A stretch of DNA of 64,000 nt, taken from positions 1 through 64,000 of the forward strand of contig JBAZZX010000006.1 in NCBI GenBank assembly GCA_041658585.1, in the 5' to 3' direction. The position numbers and the translations under genes were made by a program. Below are positions 51,480 through 61,095 of this stretch, one piece after another. Below the pieces are notes generated by a model. The model was not told the origin of the DNA and made no database searches. It saw nothing but the letters and a program-made list of their open reading frames with translations. Position 1 is the first letter of the stretch. Each line of letters starts with the position of its first letter. This stretch comes from DYFC01 sp041658585 (GTDB taxonomy: Bacteria; Nitrospirota; Thermodesulfovibrionia; Thermodesulfovibrionales; SM23-35).

Positions 51480-51480
51480 C

Positions 51481-52281
51481 TCACTTAAAGCTTTGCTCCT
51501 CTGAAGGGAAGATTCCCTGTTCCACTTCCACTTTGTACAGGCTGATTGCCTTCAGCGCCTCGTCTTTCAGGTTAACATATCTTTTAGCGAACTTAGGCAG
51601 GAAGCGTTCAAACAGGCCGAGGATGTCGTGCAGCACGAGCACCTGTCCGTCACAGTGCGGACCTGCGCCGATGCCGATTGTCGGTATGGAAAGCTCTTCG
51701 GTTATCTTTTTTGCGATCCCCATTGGAATAGCCTCCAGCACGATAGAGAAGGCCCCTGCTTCTTCCGCAATATGGGCTTCTTCCCTCAATCTCTTAGCAG
51801 CCTCTTCCGTCTTTCCCTGGACCCTGTACCCGCCCATCCTGTGTATTGCCTGCGGCGTAAGACCTATATGCGCCATGACCGGAATATCGGACCTTGACAT
51901 TGCCCTGATATGTTCGGCCACCTCGGCGCTGCCCTCTATCTTAACGGCTGCTGCGCCTGCCTCTTTCAAAAAGCGCCCTGCATTTTTTACCCCTTCCTGA
52001 ACGCTTGCCTGATAGGACATGAAGGGCAGGTCTCCGACAATCATGGCATTCTTTGCCGCCCTTGAAACCATCTTTGTATGATAAATCATTTCGTCCATGG
52101 TTACGGGAAGCGTATTCTCGTTCCCCTGAACAACCATGCCGAGCGAATCTCCCACAAGGATAACATCAATGCCCGCCTCATCGACTATCTTTGCAAAAGG
52201 AAAATCATAGGCGGTAAGCATGGTAATTTTCCGCTTTTCAGCTTTCTTTTTCAAAAGATCAAGTATCGTATTTTTTGGCAT
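51481..52281 (-). CDS. panB: 3-methyl-2-oxobutanoate hydroxymethyltransferase
   Basis: 266 residues; first step of pantothenate synthesis, transferring a hydroxymethyl group from methylene-THF to ketoisovalerate. Family features: ITMLTAYDFPFAKIVDEAGI, LVGDSLGMVVQGNENTLPVT, AAAVKIEGS near 115, AHIGLTPQ near 135, VLEAIPMGIAKKIT and GIGAGPHCDGQVLVLHD near 205. RBS gaggagg precedes ATG. No panC/panD nearby. Confidence 0.96.
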   Translation of the reverse strand: MPKNTILDLLKKKAEKRKITMLTAYDFPFAKIVDEAGIDVILVGDSLGMVVQGNENTLPVTMDEMIYHTKMVSRAAKNAMIVGDLPFMSYQASVQEGVKNAGRFLKEAGAAAVKIEGSAEVAEHIRAMSRSDIPVMAHIGLTPQAIHRMGGYRVQGKTEEAAKRLREEAHIAEEAGAFSIVLEAIPMGIAKKITEELSIPTIGIGAGPHCDGQVLVLHDILGLFERFLPKFAKRYVNLKDEALKAISLYKVEVEQGIFPSEEQSFK

Positions 52282-52529
52282 AGTCGCCTCCTCTGCTTAT
52301 CTTATAGAAAGAGCCTCTATAAGGTTTAAAATATGCCTCGACAATAAATTTGTCAAGAGCAAGACAATAACTGGCAATTTTTCCCTCATTTAGCGTAAAA
52401 TAAAAAAGCAGATGCTTTGACCTGCCGCAGACATTGCCGATAAAATCAATACGAAAAAGGAAAGCAGGCGGATTTGTCTTCACATATTGCTGCGGATAAT
52501 CGTAATAGAGAAAAGGAATTTAAGAGTTT

Positions 52530-54335
52530 ATGAAATGTGAAAATTTAAGAAATATCGCGATCATCGCCCATGTCGACCATGGCAAAACCACATTACTTGA
52601 CGGGATGATGAAACAGGGCGGTTTGTTCCGCTCCAATGAAAAAGTGCAAGAGCGTATGATGGACAACATCGACCTTGAGAGGGAACGCGGGATAACCATC
52701 ATGGCAAAAAATACCGCGGTGAATTATAACGGAGTGAAGATAAATATTGTGGATACGCCCGGCCATGCCGATTTCGGCGGAGAGGTCGAGAGGACCCTTA
52801 AGATGGTGGACGGCGTATTATTACTTGTTGATGCTTCGGAAGGCCCGCTGCCGCAGACGAGGTTTGTCCTGAAAAAGGCCCTTGAACTTAAACTGCCGCC
52901 GATAGTTGTTATCAACAAGATCGACAGATCCGATGCAAGGATACAGGCCGTGTTAAATGAGGTCTATGACCTTTTTATCGATCTCGACGCTACGGAAGAA
53001 CAGCTTGAATTCCCGATCCTTTACACAAACGCCAAGCAGGGGACGGCAAAACTCGGCATGGAAGAAGATTCAACAGACCTAAAACCGCTCTTCGATACGA
53101 TCATGAATACCATTCCGCCTCCTTCAGGCAAGAGTGACGGGATATTGCAGATACTCGTCACAAATATCGACTATGACAACTATATCGGCAGGCTTGCCAT
53201 CGGGCGAATCTTTTCCGGTACGGTTAAAGTGGGCGATTATGTGTCCATGGCAAAGGGAGACAATGAATTCACAAAGACAAAAGTCTCATCAATATACACA
53301 TTCCAGGGGCTTGAGCGTATGCAGGCGGATGCGGCATCTGCCGGAGAGATCATTGCCCTTGCCGGTATTGAAGGCATCAATATAGGCGATACCATTACCG
53401 ATGTTGAAAATCCGAAGCCTTTGCCGAGAATAACCGTAGACGAGCCTACTATATCGATGGTGCTGTCCGTCAATACTTCCCCGTTGGCCGGAAGGGAAGG
53501 AACATATGTGACCTCAAGAAATTTAAGGGAAAGGCTTGAAAAAGAGCTTCTCTACAATGTGTCCATAAAAGTGAGTTTTGACGAAATGGATTGCTTTAAA
53601 GTGATGGGCCGCGGCGAGCTTCAGTTGGCGATACTTATAGAGATGATGAGGCGTGAGGGCTATGAGCTGTCCGTTTCCATGCCGGAGACTATAACAAAAA
53701 CAATAAAAGACGTTTTACATGAACCCATGGAAATGCTTGTCATAGACGTGCCGGAAGAATATGTAGGAGTTGTTGCCCAGCAGGTGGGGATGAGAAGGGG
53801 CAAGATGCAGAAGATGCAGAATAACGGCTACGGCAGGGTCAGGCTCGAGTTCAGAATACCGTCAAGGGGTCTGATCGGGTTCAGGTCTCAGTTCCTTACC
53901 GATACGAGGGGAACGGGTCTGCTCAACCACCTCTTCGACGGTTATGACGTCTGGCAGGGGCCGATCTCAAAAAGGCAGACCGGAGCGCTTGTCGCAGACA
54001 GAGCGGGCGTCACTACTATTTACGCACTGTTTCACCTGCAGCCGAGGGGAACGCTTTTTATAAAGGAAAACACCCCGGTATATGAAGGCATGGTCATCGG
54101 AGAGAACTCAAGAAGCAACGACCTTGATGTGAACGTGATAAAAGAGAAAAAGCTTACGAATATGCGCGCATCAAACGCGGATGAAGCCTTACAGTTAGTG
54201 CCGCCGAGGATGATGAGCCTTGAGCAGGCGATCGAGTTTATCAAAGAGGACGAACTTGTCGAGATAACGCCCCAGTCAGTCAGGTTAAGAAAGAAGACGC
54301 TGGAAGCGCAAAAGAGGAAATCGGGAAGGGGTTAA
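52530..54335 (+). CDS. typA: Translational GTPase TypA/BipA
   Basis: 601 residues. G1 AHVDHGKTTLLDG near 14, G2 RGITI, G3 DTPGHADFGGE, G4 NKID; then EF-G-like domains (PFAM EFG_C near 390-480) and the TypA-specific C-terminal domain. Ribosome-binding GTPase for stress and large-subunit assembly. Monocistronic on plus, with divergent panB upstream; the 248-bp interval 52282-52529 shows no repeat. Confidence 0.96.
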   Translation: MKCENLRNIAIIAHVDHGKTTLLDGMMKQGGLFRSNEKVQERMMDNIDLERERGITIMAKNTAVNYNGVKINIVDTPGHADFGGEVERTLKMVDGVLLLVDASEGPLPQTRFVLKKALELKLPPIVVINKIDRSDARIQAVLNEVYDLFIDLDATEEQLEFPILYTNAKQGTAKLGMEEDSTDLKPLFDTIMNTIPPPSGKSDGILQILVTNIDYDNYIGRLAIGRIFSGTVKVGDYVSMAKGDNEFTKTKVSSIYTFQGLERMQADAASAGEIIALAGIEGINIGDTITDVENPKPLPRITVDEPTISMVLSVNTSPLAGREGTYVTSRNLRERLEKELLYNVSIKVSFDEMDCFKVMGRGELQLAILIEMMRREGYELSVSMPETITKTIKDVLHEPMEMLVIDVPEEYVGVVAQQVGMRRGKMQKMQNNGYGRVRLEFRIPSRGLIGFRSQFLTDTRGTGLLNHLFDGYDVWQGPISKRQTGALVADRAGVTTIYALFHLQPRGTLFIKENTPVYEGMVIGENSRSNDLDVNVIKEKKLTNMRASNADEALQLVPPRMMSLEQAIEFIKEDELVEITPQSVRLRKKTLEAQKRKSGRG

Positions 54336-54525
54336 CTCAAAAACTGCAAATGTCTAAAATAAATTTATTTAACTCGATGATTTTATTTAAAAAGATAGTT
54401 CATGGTAATTGCATAAAAATATTTTGGTAGTACATCTACAATAAGTACACTATTGTATCGAAAAATAAATATATTTTACACATCCGCAGTTTCTTTGACA
54501 GTTTAATTGCATTTTTTGGTTTAAT
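54336..54525. other. AT-rich space between convergent typA and addB
   Basis: About 190 bp, low GC, no repeat, hairpin terminator or gene recognised. Confidence 0.4.
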
Positions 54526-57500
54526 TTACTTCACCACCCACTGAGTTCCGCAGATGTATTTAAAACCGCAATCCGGGCAGGAGGCTTTTTTGTCCGACGC
54601 CGCTCTGAACGTTTGAGCAGGGTCAACAATTTCTTCAAGCAGACGCCGTATGATATCTTTTAAAACTCCGTATCTCCGTTCTTCATCGCCGGTTTCAAAA
54701 AGCGGCGCTTCAATTTTAGGGCTTATCCCTGATTGTCCGAGAAGCAGAAACATGGCATTTAAATCCCTTATCTTTGCGCCGGTCTTCCCGGAATACAGCA
54801 AAAGATAGAAGGGAAGCTGAAGGCTGCCTATGGCCTCATCCCATGAATCCCTATCGTCGGGGTCGAGTTTGTTGAAGTTGATCTTCAGACGGTTGGAGGT
54901 TGCCCCGGTCTTATAATCGATTATGCATATCTTGTTCCCTCTCTTTTCTATACTGTCGATAAAGCCCTTAAGGTGGAAAGGGCCTTCCGAAATTGCCATT
55001 CTGCTTTCCGTCCCGAGGATAGCGACCTGCTCTTCCATAATCAACGGGATGTAGTATTTTCTGAGGATATCCTTCAGACGGTTCTTTATCTGAACTTTTA
55101 ATAGATATGCTGCGCCGGAGGGGTCCTTGCCGTATTGTTCTTCAAACAGTTTGTCTGCGAGGAGCGACAGCTCTTCGACATTCAGGTCCGCTTCTTTTAA
55201 CTGCCGGCCGTTTCTTTTTTTGAAATATTCCGCGAGCGCCTTATGAACAAATTTCCCGATATCGATCCTTTCAATATCTCCTGAAACCTCCTCCTTTTTG
55301 CCGAGGCCGAGGACATAGGTATAGTAAAACTGAAGCCGGCAGGCAAGGTATCTATCGAGCGCCGTTGCATGGTATTCAAAATGTTTCAGATAGTCCGTCA
55401 CGCCGGCTGTTTTTACAATATCTGCCGGAACAGGGTTGTCAAGATTCACTTTGTACTGGACGGGTTGTATGTAGTTTTTCGTGTCGGTTGACCTATCCTG
55501 TTTCTGCTTCTCCCACAAGAGTTTTTCGACAAACCGGGACCTTTCTTTTTTATCGTTTTCAATGAAAAAGATATGCGCCTTTGCAGCGCCCTTCAATAGG
55601 ATTTCAAAGTAATATGCGGCAAGCTTGTCCCTGTCAATATAAGTCGGGATCCCCAGTATCTGTCTTGCTCTGAACGGCAGTATCGAGTCGTCCTTTCTCG
55701 TAGCAGGGATTGCTTCTTCATTTGCATCGAGGATATAAACTTCATCGAACCTGATATTCCTTGTTTCAAGGAAGCCGAGAAGCTGAAGGCCCTTTAAAGG
55801 AGCGCCTTCAAAAGGGCTGTAGGCGGTCATGATGTATTTTCTGAAAAATGTAAAATAGCTGACCGTTTCATTGAAGGCAAAATCCCTAAGCAGCGATTTG
55901 GATATAACTTCAAGTTCGCGCAGGAATGATTCGGAAAAAGGGTAAAAGAGCGGGTGCAGTCTTGCAGTGCTGTTGTGAAAGATATAGGTGAGAAGGCCTG
56001 CGCACTTTTCCGCAAAATCCCTGATGTTTTCAAACGACAGGAATTTCTCAATGGTGTTGAGATGGACGGTCTTTAAATGTCCTTTTATGGCGCTTTTCGT
56101 AATCCCTTTCTCATCCTTTGGCGCCTTTTCCAACACATAATTTAGAAGGTTTGCGTCTTCCTCCAGTTCCTGCAGTGTTGCAAAGGTCCTGGTCCTTGAT
56201 TCGGTCAGCTTTTCCTCTATTGCATGGAACGTGATCCTTGTGATTTCAGCGCTGCCGTTATAATAGATATTCTTTGTATAGGGGTGAAGGACGAATTTCA
56301 GATAGTCAGGGATGTAGATGCGGTCATCGTCCATGGAGGTTATGAGTTCCATCAGACTATTAAGGAACCCGAAGACCGGTGTGCGGTGCAAAGGATAGCC
56401 GAGCGAAATATTGTAGCCGGTTTCATCTAAAAAAGAGAGACCCTGCCTGAGCAAAGGGAAAAGGGTTTCAGCGACAGGCAGGACGATGGCGGTTTTTTCA
56501 TTTATATGCTCAATCTCTTTGAGCCTTGTCTCTATTACTTTACCGAGCGCATATACCTGACCGTGGGTATCAGGGCTGCTGTAGAAATGGATTTCAGGGG
56601 GAGAGGGGAGACACACCCCTGCACCCCTCTCAAGAGGGGACTCGAACCCTCCCCTCCCTTGAGGGGAGGGGATTAAGGGGAGGGTGTTATATGGTTTATC
56701 TATTCCTAAATCCGATAGCTTTTCTTTTAACCCCGGTCCTTCCTGAAAAATAAAAAGGGTGTTTTCTTTCACAAGCAATTTCTTGAACAGGACTTTTTCA
56801 TATTTCGTCAATGCATAGAACCCTGCAAATACAATTTGCTTATAGCTATCCAACTCTGCGTCTTCATTCTTTTCCGACACTACCCGGTATCTAAGCGACC
56901 TTGTCGATAATCCTTTTTCTTCAATCGCCGCGTAGAATTGCTCATAGAAGAAAGATAATGACTGAAGCCCTTTTAAGGCATGTTCGGGTATGGCTTCGGT
57001 TGTATACGGTTCTATCTGTTTTATCATGGCAGGTTTGACGCCCTCGATGAATAATTCCTCCAGGTCCCTGTAGATCTTAAGCCCTATGGGGAAGAAGCTG
57101 TCCGGTGTCTGAAAACTGTCGCCGCCGAGAGGATGCAAAGACTGTCTATGTATATCGTACAGGATGGCAATTGCATCAATGGTCTCTATTTTTCGACCCG
57201 CTCCCCCTAACCCCCTCCCGCCGGTGGAGGGGGAATAAAATGAAGCCTCTCCCACAGTGGAGGGGAGAGAATCCTCTGTTTGTTCCCTCCCCCTTGAGGG
57301 GGGAGGGGTAGGGTGGGGGTGTTCCGATATGTCAAGTCTATCGTAAATAGAATCTATAAATTCGTCTATCGAAAAAATGACGGGCGGAATGAAACTCCCC
57401 TTTATCTGTTGTGCGATTGCCTTCCGCAGGAAGTGTGAAGGACGTTTGCCGGGGAAGACGATGAGGTTTGAGGAGTAGTCTTTTCCGGTACGGTTAAGAT

Positions 57501-57546
57501 GAGGAATAATCTCATCAATCAGGCTCTGCGACGGATTGATAATCAA
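54526..57546 (-). CDS. addB: AddB-type nuclease subunit with two in-frame repeat insertions
   Basis: 1006 residues; PD-(D/E)XK nuclease subunit of a double-strand-break resection complex. The C-terminal nuclease block has CRLQFYYTYVLGLG near 735, ICIIDYKTGATS near 880 and a cysteine cluster SCPDCGFKYICG at the end that fits the AddB 4Fe-4S site. Residues about 77-120 (HPHPTPPPSRGRE ... STGGRGLGGAGRK) and about 285-320 (LIPSPQGRGGFESPLERGAG) are translated GC-rich palindromes absent from the family core. Starts at TTG five bases after the addA stop; addA precedes it. Confidence 0.8.
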   Translation of the reverse strand: MIINPSQSLIDEIIPHLNRTGKDYSSNLIVFPGKRPSHFLRKAIAQQIKGSFIPPVIFSIDEFIDSIYDRLDISEHPHPTPPPSRGREQTEDSLPSTVGEASFYSPSTGGRGLGGAGRKIETIDAIAILYDIHRQSLHPLGGDSFQTPDSFFPIGLKIYRDLEELFIEGVKPAMIKQIEPYTTEAIPEHALKGLQSLSFFYEQFYAAIEEKGLSTRSLRYRVVSEKNEDAELDSYKQIVFAGFYALTKYEKVLFKKLLVKENTLFIFQEGPGLKEKLSDLGIDKPYNTLPLIPSPQGRGGFESPLERGAGVCLPSPPEIHFYSSPDTHGQVYALGKVIETRLKEIEHINEKTAIVLPVAETLFPLLRQGLSFLDETGYNISLGYPLHRTPVFGFLNSLMELITSMDDDRIYIPDYLKFVLHPYTKNIYYNGSAEITRITFHAIEEKLTESRTRTFATLQELEEDANLLNYVLEKAPKDEKGITKSAIKGHLKTVHLNTIEKFLSFENIRDFAEKCAGLLTYIFHNSTARLHPLFYPFSESFLRELEVISKSLLRDFAFNETVSYFTFFRKYIMTAYSPFEGAPLKGLQLLGFLETRNIRFDEVYILDANEEAIPATRKDDSILPFRARQILGIPTYIDRDKLAAYYFEILLKGAAKAHIFFIENDKKERSRFVEKLLWEKQKQDRSTDTKNYIQPVQYKVNLDNPVPADIVKTAGVTDYLKHFEYHATALDRYLACRLQFYYTYVLGLGKKEEVSGDIERIDIGKFVHKALAEYFKKRNGRQLKEADLNVEELSLLADKLFEEQYGKDPSGAAYLLKVQIKNRLKDILRKYYIPLIMEEQVAILGTESRMAISEGPFHLKGFIDSIEKRGNKICIIDYKTGATSNRLKINFNKLDPDDRDSWDEAIGSLQLPFYLLLYSGKTGAKIRDLNAMFLLLGQSGISPKIEAPLFETGDEERRYGVLKDIIRRLLEEIVDPAQTFRAASDKKASCPDCGFKYICGTQWVVK
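56600..56696. repeat. GC-rich palindromic repeat inside addB
   Basis: gacacacccctgcacccctc through gaggggattaaggggagggt, same family as 17994, in frame within addB. Confidence 0.75.
57195..57325. repeat. Second GC-rich palindromic repeat inside addB
   Basis: ctccccctaaccccctcccg ... gaggggggaggggtagggtg, about 130 bp, in frame within addB near the N-terminus. Confidence 0.75.
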
Positions 57547-57551
57547 TGTGT

Positions 57552-60500
57552 TCAGAATATTCTCCTTATCTCCTTCAAATCCACATAAGCGATTACGCCT
57601 TCAATCTGTTTATCCGGATATATGTCCCTTAGCAGCTTCATGTAGGTCTTCATCTGTGTCTCGTATTTCTCCTCAGCCTCTTTATCCGATCCTGTTTTAA
57701 AATCCATGACCGTGATTTTATCGGCGTCGATGACTACTCTGTCCATCCGGTAGAGTCTGCCCTCTCCGTCGGAGAACTCCTGCTCACGCATGACTTTTCT
57801 GCCCGGCTGCCGTTTGAAATACTCCGCTATTTTATTATGTGTAAGAAATGCGAGGAGAGAGGTTTTAATATCATCGAAAAATCCGGTTTCAGCCGCAACT
57901 CTTTCGATCGTACTCCTGAGGGCGTCTTCAAACCCGTCAGTAATGTATTCTACAAAATACAGGACCCTGTGGATGAATTCTCCCCTCTGTTTTTCTTTAA
58001 TATTCAGGATGTCGTCGGAGCGGGTCTGAAACTTCAGATTTTTGTGGTAATGCCTGATTTCAAAAGCTTGCCGGTGTTTATCATCTGCGCTCTTTTCTCT
58101 TTGAGGTTTGGCGGAAGGAGGGAAATTATCTAAGGGCAGTAGATCAAAAGGGAACGTTTCTTTCCTGCCTTTGACCCCGATTACATAAAGCTCCTGCTTT
58201 GCGCGGGTGAACCCGACATACAGGCTGTTCAGTTTGTTGACCAGCTCCTTCAGGGTCTCTTTATTATATATAGCTTCAAGCGATGGGTCGCATTTTGACG
58301 TATCTTTTGTTAACCTGACCGGACGGACGTCTTCCTCCGTTTCTTCCATCAGGTAATCAAAGCCCCTGTTACGGCCTTCATAAAGCAGGACGATCACAAC
58401 AGGGAACCCCAGTCCCTTGGATTTATGGACAGTCATGACCTTAACGGCAGGGATGTCCCTTGGCACATCCATATTCCATTCCGCATCGCCGGTGTCGCTG
58501 CCTGCGGTAAATTCAAGGAAATCCTTCAGGCTGTTATAACCTTGTCCCTCGAATTCCTTGACCGCTTCGAGTATCTTTACAAAGGCCGCTTCTTCATTCT
58601 CCATAGTTTCAAAAACCCTGAAGACGCTGAATACCTCCGTAACGAGGTCATAGAGAGGCAGATAACCGGTTGACCTGAAGGACCCTTCAAAATATATTTT
58701 CCATATCTGTTCGTATTCCCTCTGGAAAGCCTTATAAAGGGGAGGGCCGTCCTTGTGCGCAAAGAGGAACGCCCTGAGTTGTTCCCTGTTGAGCATAAGC
58801 GAGTCTTTTTCAATAATACGGTTGAAGACGTCGCCGAGGATAAAGGACGCAAAGGAAAGGTCATCAGTCGGCGAGTCGAGGAAGTTCAACAATGAGACGA
58901 TTTCGCCGACGGCCTTCCTCCGCCTTATATCGAGACTGCTGAAGGAAATAAAAGGTATCCCCTTATCGTTCAGCCACGAAGCAGCCCTGACCGCGTCTTC
59001 ATTCTTCTGCGTAAGAACGGCAATGTCCCCGTAAATAAACCCCCGCCTTGTCAAATCCTGAATAATCTCCTGAATTTTTTCCCTTTCAGGAGGATTTTCA
59101 TCATCCCGTTCGTATATGACTGCTTCCGCATATCCGGCGTCTTTGTTTCCCTCTTTAACCCTCTGCGTATAATCAGTCAATCCGCTTTGTTTTCCGGCCT
59201 CTTTATACGAGGCGTTTCCTGCGGCGGTCCTTTTAAAAACATTTTCATTAAAAGCGAGTATCTTCTGAAGACTCCGGTAATTTATATCGAGTTCCTTTAC
59301 GAGGTGTTCCGAGGAAGGGAAGGGATTGCTCTCTTCAGAATCTTTCATGATGGTGTAATCCGCATCCCGGAAGCCGTATATAGCCTGTTTGGTGTCTCCT
59401 ACAATAAAAAGGCTGCCTCCCTGCGAAAGTGAATTCTCAAGAAGCGGATAGAGGTTGAGCCATTGGATAGGAGAGGTGTCCTGAAATTCATCAATGAGAT
59501 AATGGAAGACAGTTTCACCGAGCCTGAAGTAGACGTCCGGTACGATTTCACTGCTAAGGTATTCGGCAAGATACCGGTTGACGTCTTCAATGAATATCTT
59601 CCCCTGCCGCCTCTTCATCTCTTCGATCTTTGCACGGAATTCTTCATACACCTTCAGATAAGGTATATAAAAATTTCGGGCATAATGGGCAGTGTATTCC
59701 CTGAATAATTCAACAACCTCCGACCATTTATCCGTTATCCGATCATATGCAGCCTGCAGTTCCTGACGTTGCTTCCCCGGTTTGTTGACGGGTGGGTTTT
59801 TGAGTTGCTTGCCGATAATATCGGAAAACCCGTTTTTTCCGACAGCCTCAAGTACTGACACATATGAAGAGTTTTTGTTTTTATCAAGACCTGACTTCAG
59901 AACCATATCCTCTAATTCTCCGGTTGCAACCCTGATAATTACTTTTAATGCCTGCATGTCTGCCGAAAGGTCTACAACCCTTGCTTTCCTGCCGGTTGAT
60001 GAAAGCTTCCCGTAAATCTTTTTTATCTCCCCGAGGAGGACACTGGAAGGGTCCCAGGGATATGAGGCCTCCTGCTTTTTCTGTTCGAGTATCCTGCCGA
60101 TAATCTCCTCAAAGAGTGTTGCCTTATCCGTTCCTTCCCGGACGTCCCGCAAAAACAGGTCGAAGGAATACTCCATAAGGGGGTCGATGCTCATCAGGAT
60201 CTCAAATTCGGGGTTATATCCGAAATCAATGGCAGACGTTTTGAACACAGTCGTCATAAAACTATCTATCGTCTTGACCTGAAAGTCCGAATAATTATCG
60301 AGTATCTCCTCTATCAACTGCGCGGCCTTATTTTTTATCCTCTCCCTGTCCAGAGATAATACACTGCACATTTCATCCATGGATTTCAGGTCATCAAAAC
60401 AGATCGCTTTCAACCGCTGAAGGATCCTCTCCTTCATTTCCTTTGCAGCGTTGTTTGAAAAAGTGACGGCAAGGATATTTTTCAAGCTATTGCGGTGTAT

Positions 60501-60632
60501 CTTCTCCGATAAGATGAACTGAACAAACCTCTCGGTCAGCGCATAGGTTTTCCCTGAACCCGCCGAGGCCTTCAGGATCATAAAATGCGGGAATCGGATA
60601 ACCGAGTCTTTTTCCAAAACAGGACTTGACAT
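57552..60632 (-). CDS. addA: AddA-type helicase-nuclease subunit
   Basis: 1026 residues, UvrD/AddA family. Walker A ASAGSGKTYALTERF near 20; NILAVTFSNNAAKEMKERIL; Walker B HYLIDEFQDTSPIQWLNLYP near 377; GDTKQAIYGFRDAD; motif V VMTVHKSKGLGFPVV; motif VI YVGFTRAKQELYVIG; C-terminal nuclease with GEFIHRVLYFVE and VMDFKTGSDKEAEEKYETQM. Unwinds and resects DNA ends with AddB, preparing for RecA. Gene order addA-addB is reversed relative to Bacillus. RBS aaagga. Confidence 0.93.
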   Translation of the reverse strand: MSSPVLEKDSVIRFPHFMILKASAGSGKTYALTERFVQFILSEKIHRNSLKNILAVTFSNNAAKEMKERILQRLKAICFDDLKSMDEMCSVLSLDRERIKNKAAQLIEEILDNYSDFQVKTIDSFMTTVFKTSAIDFGYNPEFEILMSIDPLMEYSFDLFLRDVREGTDKATLFEEIIGRILEQKKQEASYPWDPSSVLLGEIKKIYGKLSSTGRKARVVDLSADMQALKVIIRVATGELEDMVLKSGLDKNKNSSYVSVLEAVGKNGFSDIIGKQLKNPPVNKPGKQRQELQAAYDRITDKWSEVVELFREYTAHYARNFYIPYLKVYEEFRAKIEEMKRRQGKIFIEDVNRYLAEYLSSEIVPDVYFRLGETVFHYLIDEFQDTSPIQWLNLYPLLENSLSQGGSLFIVGDTKQAIYGFRDADYTIMKDSEESNPFPSSEHLVKELDINYRSLQKILAFNENVFKRTAAGNASYKEAGKQSGLTDYTQRVKEGNKDAGYAEAVIYERDDENPPEREKIQEIIQDLTRRGFIYGDIAVLTQKNEDAVRAASWLNDKGIPFISFSSLDIRRRKAVGEIVSLLNFLDSPTDDLSFASFILGDVFNRIIEKDSLMLNREQLRAFLFAHKDGPPLYKAFQREYEQIWKIYFEGSFRSTGYLPLYDLVTEVFSVFRVFETMENEEAAFVKILEAVKEFEGQGYNSLKDFLEFTAGSDTGDAEWNMDVPRDIPAVKVMTVHKSKGLGFPVVIVLLYEGRNRGFDYLMEETEEDVRPVRLTKDTSKCDPSLEAIYNKETLKELVNKLNSLYVGFTRAKQELYVIGVKGRKETFPFDLLPLDNFPPSAKPQREKSADDKHRQAFEIRHYHKNLKFQTRSDDILNIKEKQRGEFIHRVLYFVEYITDGFEDALRSTIERVAAETGFFDDIKTSLLAFLTHNKIAEYFKRQPGRKVMREQEFSDGEGRLYRMDRVVIDADKITVMDFKTGSDKEAEEKYETQMKTYMKLLRDIYPDKQIEGVIAYVDLKEIRRIF

Positions 60633-60685
60633 ATCCTTTTTATCTTACTCTTAAGAATAGCCGGCAGTCTATGCATTTCCCCTCT

Positions 60686-60740
60686 AACCCGGATTGTTCA
60701 CAAATTATTCTGATTGAACCGAGGATAGAGTATTTTCGCC
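60686..60740 (+). repeat. MITE-like copy D (left end only)
   Basis: aacccggattgttcacaaat and tgattgaaccgaggatagag match the left end of copy C; the element breaks off at about 60740 and continues with the right end of the other repeat family (60760-60812). Confidence 0.7.
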
Positions 60741-60759
60741 CCTATACGAGTCGCAGATC

Positions 60760-60812
60760 TTTTCATTGCATTAGCCCTGTCGTTTGTAATAAGTTTTTGC
60801 AACTGGTGAGTT
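60760..60812 (+). repeat. Right-end fragment of the 215-bp element
   Basis: cttttcattgcattagccct and gtaataagtttttgcaactggtgagtt match the right end of 49513-49730. Fused to MITE copy D. Confidence 0.7.
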
Positions 60813-60844
60813 ACTAAGACGGCAATAAGTAAGGATACATATTC

Positions 60845-60935
60845 TAACACCCTCCCCTTTATCCCCTCCCCTCAAGGGAGGGGCGATTCTTAAGTCCCCT
60901 CTCCCTTGAGGGGAGAGGGCAAGGGTGAGGGTGTG
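60845..60935. repeat. GC-rich palindromic repeat
   Basis: caccctcccctttatcccct through agggcaagggtgagggtgtg, nearly the same as 34196 but without the ggcgaatccgcc insert. Lies between addA and the sensor kinase. The adjacent 60936-61095 contains no gene. Confidence 0.75.
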
Positions 60936-61095
60936 ATGTAGTTTTACTTATGCACTCATCAGTAACATATATGGTGCGTTTTCCGGAAAGTGATGCCGGA
61001 GTACTATTACCACCCCTGTTTTTTGTGATATACTTTTCTCATGAAAATCCTTTTTCTCCTCGGGTTTTAATAGCGTCGGAGGGAGTAATAATTTT

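Noticed and set aside
54526..57546. addB as a pseudogene because of the palindromic inserts
   Set aside because: Both inserts keep the frame, no stop interrupts it, and the C-terminal nuclease and cysteine motifs are intact.
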